64,000 nucleotides of DNA, taken from Bacteroidota bacterium (GTDB taxonomy: Bacteria > Bacteroidota > Bacteroidia > M30B66). Shown piece after piece: positions 61,186 to 64,000 of this stretch; within the stretch, counting starts at the first letter, position 1; each line of letters starts with the position of its first letter. The stretch covers positions 1 to 64,000 of the forward strand of contig JAIXUS010000045.1 of assembly GCA_027483445.1 (NCBI GenBank). Direction: 5' to 3'. Under the pieces are notes generated by a model. That model was not told the origin of the DNA. It saw only the letters and a program-made list of their open reading frames with translations, and did not search any database. A program made the translations under genes and the position numbers.

Positions 61186-62019
61186 ATGAAGGTCTATATC
61201 ACCCGCCCCCCCGCCTATGCCAGTTCACCTGATCACGTCGTGCGTGTTTCTGTGGATTCGGCCAGGAAGCATGTCGGAGTGGAGATGTGCATTGTTTTCT
61301 CGCCCAACCCCAGCGAGCCATTGCCCGATGACGAAACCGTCCTGCAAAGCGGCGAGAAGTTTTACAAGGTCATCGCAGTCAGTGAGTTTGACTATGAGTT
61401 GCTCAAAAAAAGCACCGGTTGGGCAGATCGTCAAGCTTGGCATCTGACTTTCCGATGGGACGTTCGATCCTTTACCGATCCGATCCCACTCTATACCTAC
61501 TCGATGGCAACCAAGATGTCTGCACCCGAACTGTCGCGAACGACCTATCAGAACAACCTATCCGTAGGGTTCGTGGTTCCGTTTGCAGACTCGTTGTTCG
61601 AGGAGTGCGCAGTGACCGTGAACATCAACCCCGATGTGAACAAAGGCGATTGCGTGGTTCTTGGGGTCGATACGTCGGACATTGAGCGCACAGACTATTC
61701 AGCCAGCGCCCAGGTGCGCGAGTTGATCTTGCTGCCTGGTGTTCAAGTGTCTGCTCCTGCGAGCTGCACAGCTAACGGACAAGTCGATGTGCATTTGCAG
61801 GTTGTAGATGCCAACGACCAGCCCCTTGAGCGCGATGCAGAGATATTTCTGGAGGCAATCAATGGTTACCTGCCAAAGACTCGAATTAAAACCGTCAATG
61901 GACAGGCCAACGTTGCGTTTATAGCGCTGGGATTGAATGCGGGAGATTCGGCTCGCGTCAAGGCTGGGTTCAAGTATTTCAGCGGAGCCTCTGATGCGTC
62001 CATCCAGATCCGTGACTAA
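61186..62019 (+). CDS. hypothetical protein with C-terminal Ig-like region
   Basis: The 277-residue protein reads KVYITRPPAYASSPDHVVRV, has a central segment FRWDVRSFTDPIPLYTYSMA, and a C-terminal ~90 residues with an Ig-like, invasin-type pattern (VQVSAPASCTANGQVDVHLQ; VDANDQPLERDAEIFLEAIN; GQANVAFIALGLNAGDSARV). GAGGTG lies ahead of the ATG. It stands between the Asn-Cys protein and the oxygenases and overlaps the first of them by 26 bp. Function unknown; a scaffold or adhesin within the fibre module is possible. Confidence 0.55.
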   Translation: MKVYITRPPAYASSPDHVVRVSVDSARKHVGVEMCIVFSPNPSEPLPDDETVLQSGEKFYKVIAVSEFDYELLKKSTGWADRQAWHLTFRWDVRSFTDPIPLYTYSMATKMSAPELSRTTYQNNLSVGFVVPFADSLFEECAVTVNINPDVNKGDCVVLGVDTSDIERTDYSASAQVRELILLPGVQVSAPASCTANGQVDVHLQVVDANDQPLERDAEIFLEAINGYLPKTRIKTVNGQANVAFIALGLNAGDSARVKAGFKYFSGASDASIQIRD

Positions 62020-62620
62020 GGAGCTGTTTGGCGCGCGGGTGTACGTTGGAATGCACTCATTTGATCCTGAATTGATGACGACGATGTGTATTCAGGCGCT
62101 GACCTTGCATGAACACACCAATCTGCACGGTATGCCTTGGTCGCGTGGCACGCGAGAAAGTCTGCATCTGCTGCCTGCATTTGATCCAGTCATCCGGTTG
62201 ATCGAGAGTGTTGTAGCGCAGGAATACGGCTGCAGTGTGAGCGAAATGACAGGACGCGAGGTAGTGGTCAAGCGGGGTCAGTGCTTGCCATTGCACTGCG
62301 AGGATGCGGATTTGTCTGCGGTGTTCATCCTAAGCACCCAGGCACAACCGGATCCCTCGCGCAGCGACTACTCCGGAGCCTTTGTGCTGGTCAATCCGAG
62401 TGGGCCATTCGGTTTCAAGAACTTGCCGTGGGAAGGCTTGCGATCGGAATTGATCTACCCGGCATCAGGAATGCTCCTGATCTTTCCTAGTTACTTGGCG
62501 CATCACACCCACCCCTATAACGCAGAGGAGCCCGCCGTTGAGTTGCACTTTGAACTCAGGGTGGCCGATAACCATGCAAATCAACGTTTACGACAACCTA
62601 GCTTCCCCCGATCTCTTTGA
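61994..62620 (+). CDS. Fe(II)/2-oxoglutarate oxygenase-like protein 1
   Basis: The ~208-residue protein has a double-stranded beta-helix pattern. REVVVKRGQCLPLHCEDADL holds a likely metal His101 with Glu103 or Asp104, SAVFILSTQ and SGAFVLVNPSGPFGF follow, then SGMLLIFPSYLAHHTHPYNA gives a distal His (170-173), ending VELHFELRV. The layout recalls TIGR02466-type putative 2OG oxygenases. The usual co-substrate Arg is not evident, so activity is less certain than for the next protein. ATG 61994 follows GGAG. Confidence 0.6.
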   Translation: MRPSRSVTKELFGARVYVGMHSFDPELMTTMCIQALTLHEHTNLHGMPWSRGTRESLHLLPAFDPVIRLIESVVAQEYGCSVSEMTGREVVVKRGQCLPLHCEDADLSAVFILSTQAQPDPSRSDYSGAFVLVNPSGPFGFKNLPWEGLRSELIYPASGMLLIFPSYLAHHTHPYNAEEPAVELHFELRVADNHANQRLRQPSFPRSL

Positions 62621-63161
62621 AGCTGCCCGCGCGTGGCTTCTGGCTCAAAGCCCGATCTTTGGCTGGCGCGCTCATGCTCAGGCCCCTGGTACGTTTTGGC
62701 ATCGAAACTTTGTGTTGCCTGGAACGCATCAACACCACTATGACGATGGTGCATGGAATTCGGATTTGAGCTATGAGTCCTTTTTGAAAAATTCAGGACC
62801 CTTTGCCGATGTAGCAGAAATAGTTCGCCGCGAGCATTTTGGAGATGTCGCCTTGACTCGTGTTTGGGCGAACTTCCAGACATTTGGCGATGAATCCGCA
62901 TTTCATCGTGACTTCCCGGCGCAGTATTCAAAATCGGCCCGAACGGCGATTTGGTATCCGGTGATGCGTTGGGATCGCGACTGGGGAGGCGACTTTGTCA
63001 CCCTTGATGAAGAAGGCGAGGTGAGTGCTTGTACCTTGATCAAGCCCAATCGTCTGGTGGTTTTCAACGGTACACAAACACACGCAGCACGACCGATATC
63101 CCGGTATTGCAACGAGCTGCGCATTGCAGTCTCTTTTGGATGCGAGGTTGCTCATGATTGA
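62574..63161 (+). CDS. Fe(II)/2-oxoglutarate-dependent oxygenase 2
   Basis: The 195-residue protein carries the full facial-triad pattern: His111-x-Asp113 in ESAFHRDFPAQYS, distal His170 in FNGTQTHAARPISRY and co-substrate Arg183 in CNELRIAVSFG. This is like the prolyl-4-hydroxylase/PhyH-type phage oxygenases. Such enzymes hydroxylate amino-acid side chains or small molecules with O2 and 2-oxoglutarate. ATG 62574 lies inside the end of the preceding gene (47-bp overlap), which implies tight coupling. Confidence 0.75.
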   Translation: MQINVYDNLASPDLFEAARAWLLAQSPIFGWRAHAQAPGTFWHRNFVLPGTHQHHYDDGAWNSDLSYESFLKNSGPFADVAEIVRREHFGDVALTRVWANFQTFGDESAFHRDFPAQYSKSARTAIWYPVMRWDRDWGGDFVTLDEEGEVSACTLIKPNRLVVFNGTQTHAARPISRYCNELRIAVSFGCEVAHD

Positions 63162-63819
63162 ATATTTATGGAGTACGCCTGTCCTGCATGAAGCCTCGCC
63201 ATTCACAGTGGACCAAATCAATGAGCTGAAGGCGTTTACGACGGAGCGCTTTAAGAATCACAAGGCCCATCCTCCGCGACATGCAATGCCTGATGTGCCA
63301 GTGAAATTGCGCACCCAATTGAACCTCTTTTTGCCAGAGCATGAAATGCAGGCCCCACCTGTCTGGTTTGAGTTCAAAAAGTGGGTCGATAAGACCTACC
63401 GTACTTATTTGCAAGAGGCTCACGGGGTCAGGAATGCAAGTGAACTCGATGTGCTGGCGCGCTGCATTCCTGTCTGCTACCAAAAGGGGATGCGGGCTCA
63501 GCCGCACTATCACCACACAGGTGACCACGTTCTTTGCCTGTACCTCGACTGTGGCCGAGAGCGAAGTCCTCCAGAGAACCGTGATTGGACGGTTGGAGAT
63601 GGAGAGTTGCTTTTACAGGATCCCCGCCCGATGGCGGGGTTTCCGTTTTGGGAAAAGGTTCGATACATCGAAACCAATCCTGGGCTGGTTGTTTTGCATC
63701 CCTCACGAATTTGGCACGAGACCAACCCATTCAATGCTCCCAGTGGGGAGCGCGTCCTGTTGGTCGTCACTTTCCGCGTGGCCTCCCACAACTACACAGA
63801 GCTTTACACCCAGCTATGA
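63154..63819 (+). CDS. Fe(II)/2-oxoglutarate oxygenase-like protein 3
   Basis: The 221-residue protein has an N-terminal helical region and a C-terminal cupin-like core: RAQPHYHHTGDHVLCLYLDC (His118/His120 as candidate metal ligands), VGDGELLLQDPRPMAGFPFW, GLVVLHPSRIWHETNPF (distal His188) and GERVLLVVTFRVAS (Arg200). The His-x-His in place of His-x-Asp is unusual for the superfamily, although TIGR02466-like proteins resemble it. It overlaps the preceding gene by 8 bp. Third member of the oxygenase cassette. Confidence 0.6.
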   Translation: MIEYLWSTPVLHEASPFTVDQINELKAFTTERFKNHKAHPPRHAMPDVPVKLRTQLNLFLPEHEMQAPPVWFEFKKWVDKTYRTYLQEAHGVRNASELDVLARCIPVCYQKGMRAQPHYHHTGDHVLCLYLDCGRERSPPENRDWTVGDGELLLQDPRPMAGFPFWEKVRYIETNPGLVVLHPSRIWHETNPFNAPSGERVLLVVTFRVASHNYTELYTQL

Positions 63820-63831
63820 GCTGGGCAGGAG

Positions 63832-64000
63832 ATGACCTTGATTGAGAAAACCATAGAGCTCGTTGATGACGAGCATGTCTTGTTTACCGTAACAGTCTTG
63901 GATGGTGAGCGCATCCGCTCCCGCCGTGAATATCACTTGGCCAAGTTTGCACACCAGAGTGCGCAGGAGGTGTGCCGTCAGGCATGCCCTGAGGCTTTTG
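63832..64000 (+). CDS. hypothetical protein, 5' part only
   Basis: From ATG 63832 (preceded by AGGAG) the first ~56 residues read TLIEKTIELVDDEHVLFTVT, VLDGERIRSRREYHLAKF and a Cys-containing piece (EVCRQACPEAF) before the window ends. It follows the third oxygenase gene by 12 bp and belongs to the same operon. Too little is visible for a family call. Confidence 0.5.
   Translation, partial: MTLIEKTIELVDDEHVLFTVTVLDGERIRSRREYHLAKFAHQSAQEVCRQACPEAF

Noticed and set aside
1-64000. tRNA or rRNA genes as integration sites
   Set aside because: I saw no cloverleaf-type sequence or rRNA segment when reading the flanks of the prophages and the Wadjet island; a covariance-model search would be needed to exclude it.

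Overview
The window looks like a high-GC Gram-negative chromosome, most likely a betaproteobacterium. This is inferred from base composition, from the gene families (Wadjet, RfaH next to polysaccharide genes, a Recombinase-in-Trio element, lambda-order prophages) and not from any rRNA or tRNA, none of which I saw. Almost everything right of position 450 is accessory DNA.

Region 1 (1-11.4 kb) is a defence island in a ruined surface-polysaccharide locus. It holds the 5' part of a CNNM/CorC-type membrane protein gene, a parDE-like toxin-antitoxin pair with a 27-bp palindromic operator, and the 3' scrap of a wbpM-like gene. A complete type I Wadjet operon follows (jetABCD, 2.3-9.0 kb; SMC-like anti-plasmid defence), then a mosaic of truncated genes: GNAT acetyltransferase, wbjB/capD-like dehydratase, rmlD-like reductase, hisH, ABC-2 permease and a glycan-enzyme-like piece. 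An rfaH-like gene closes the region. A 48-bp imperfect direct repeat and a 41-bp copy of part of jetD mark old rearrangements.

Region 2 (11.5-40.1 kb) is a lambda-order prophage, mostly on the minus strand. Going leftward from 38.4 kb it has terS, terL, W, portal, C/Nu3-type protease-scaffold, D, E, connector, Z-like, U-like, tail tube, G/GT chaperones with a -1 frameshift site, tape measure, tail-tip genes, two RCC1-propeller fibre proteins, DUF1833, a NlpC/P60 peptidase, TipJ and a holin. After a terminator come an HTH-NusG fusion, a large serine recombinase and two ParB/RepB-like proteins. A toxin-antitoxin pair sits inside the tail cluster. A short rightward operon (DUF6900, DUF3489 and two unknowns) runs from 38.5 to 40.1 kb.

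Region 3 (40.05-43.43 kb) is a Recombinase-in-Trio (RIT) element: three overlapping tyrosine-recombinase genes bounded by a perfect 26-bp inverted repeat with inner repeat blocks at matching distances.

Region 4 (43.4-64 kb and beyond) is a second, diverged copy of the same prophage type in the opposite orientation. Its short operon points back at the RIT element and its structural genes run rightward. The two prophages are collinear mirror images from the gene touching the RIT end out to the tape measure and fibre N-terminus. They then diverge completely in their receptor-binding modules. The right copy carries a 902-residue Ala/Ser/Thr-rich fibre, a small protein ending in Asn-Cys repeats, an unknown protein, and three overlapping genes for Fe(II)/2-oxoglutarate oxygenase-like proteins. 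This last cassette is the best candidate for an undescribed system: a phage-borne post-translational modification module for a tail-fibre tip.
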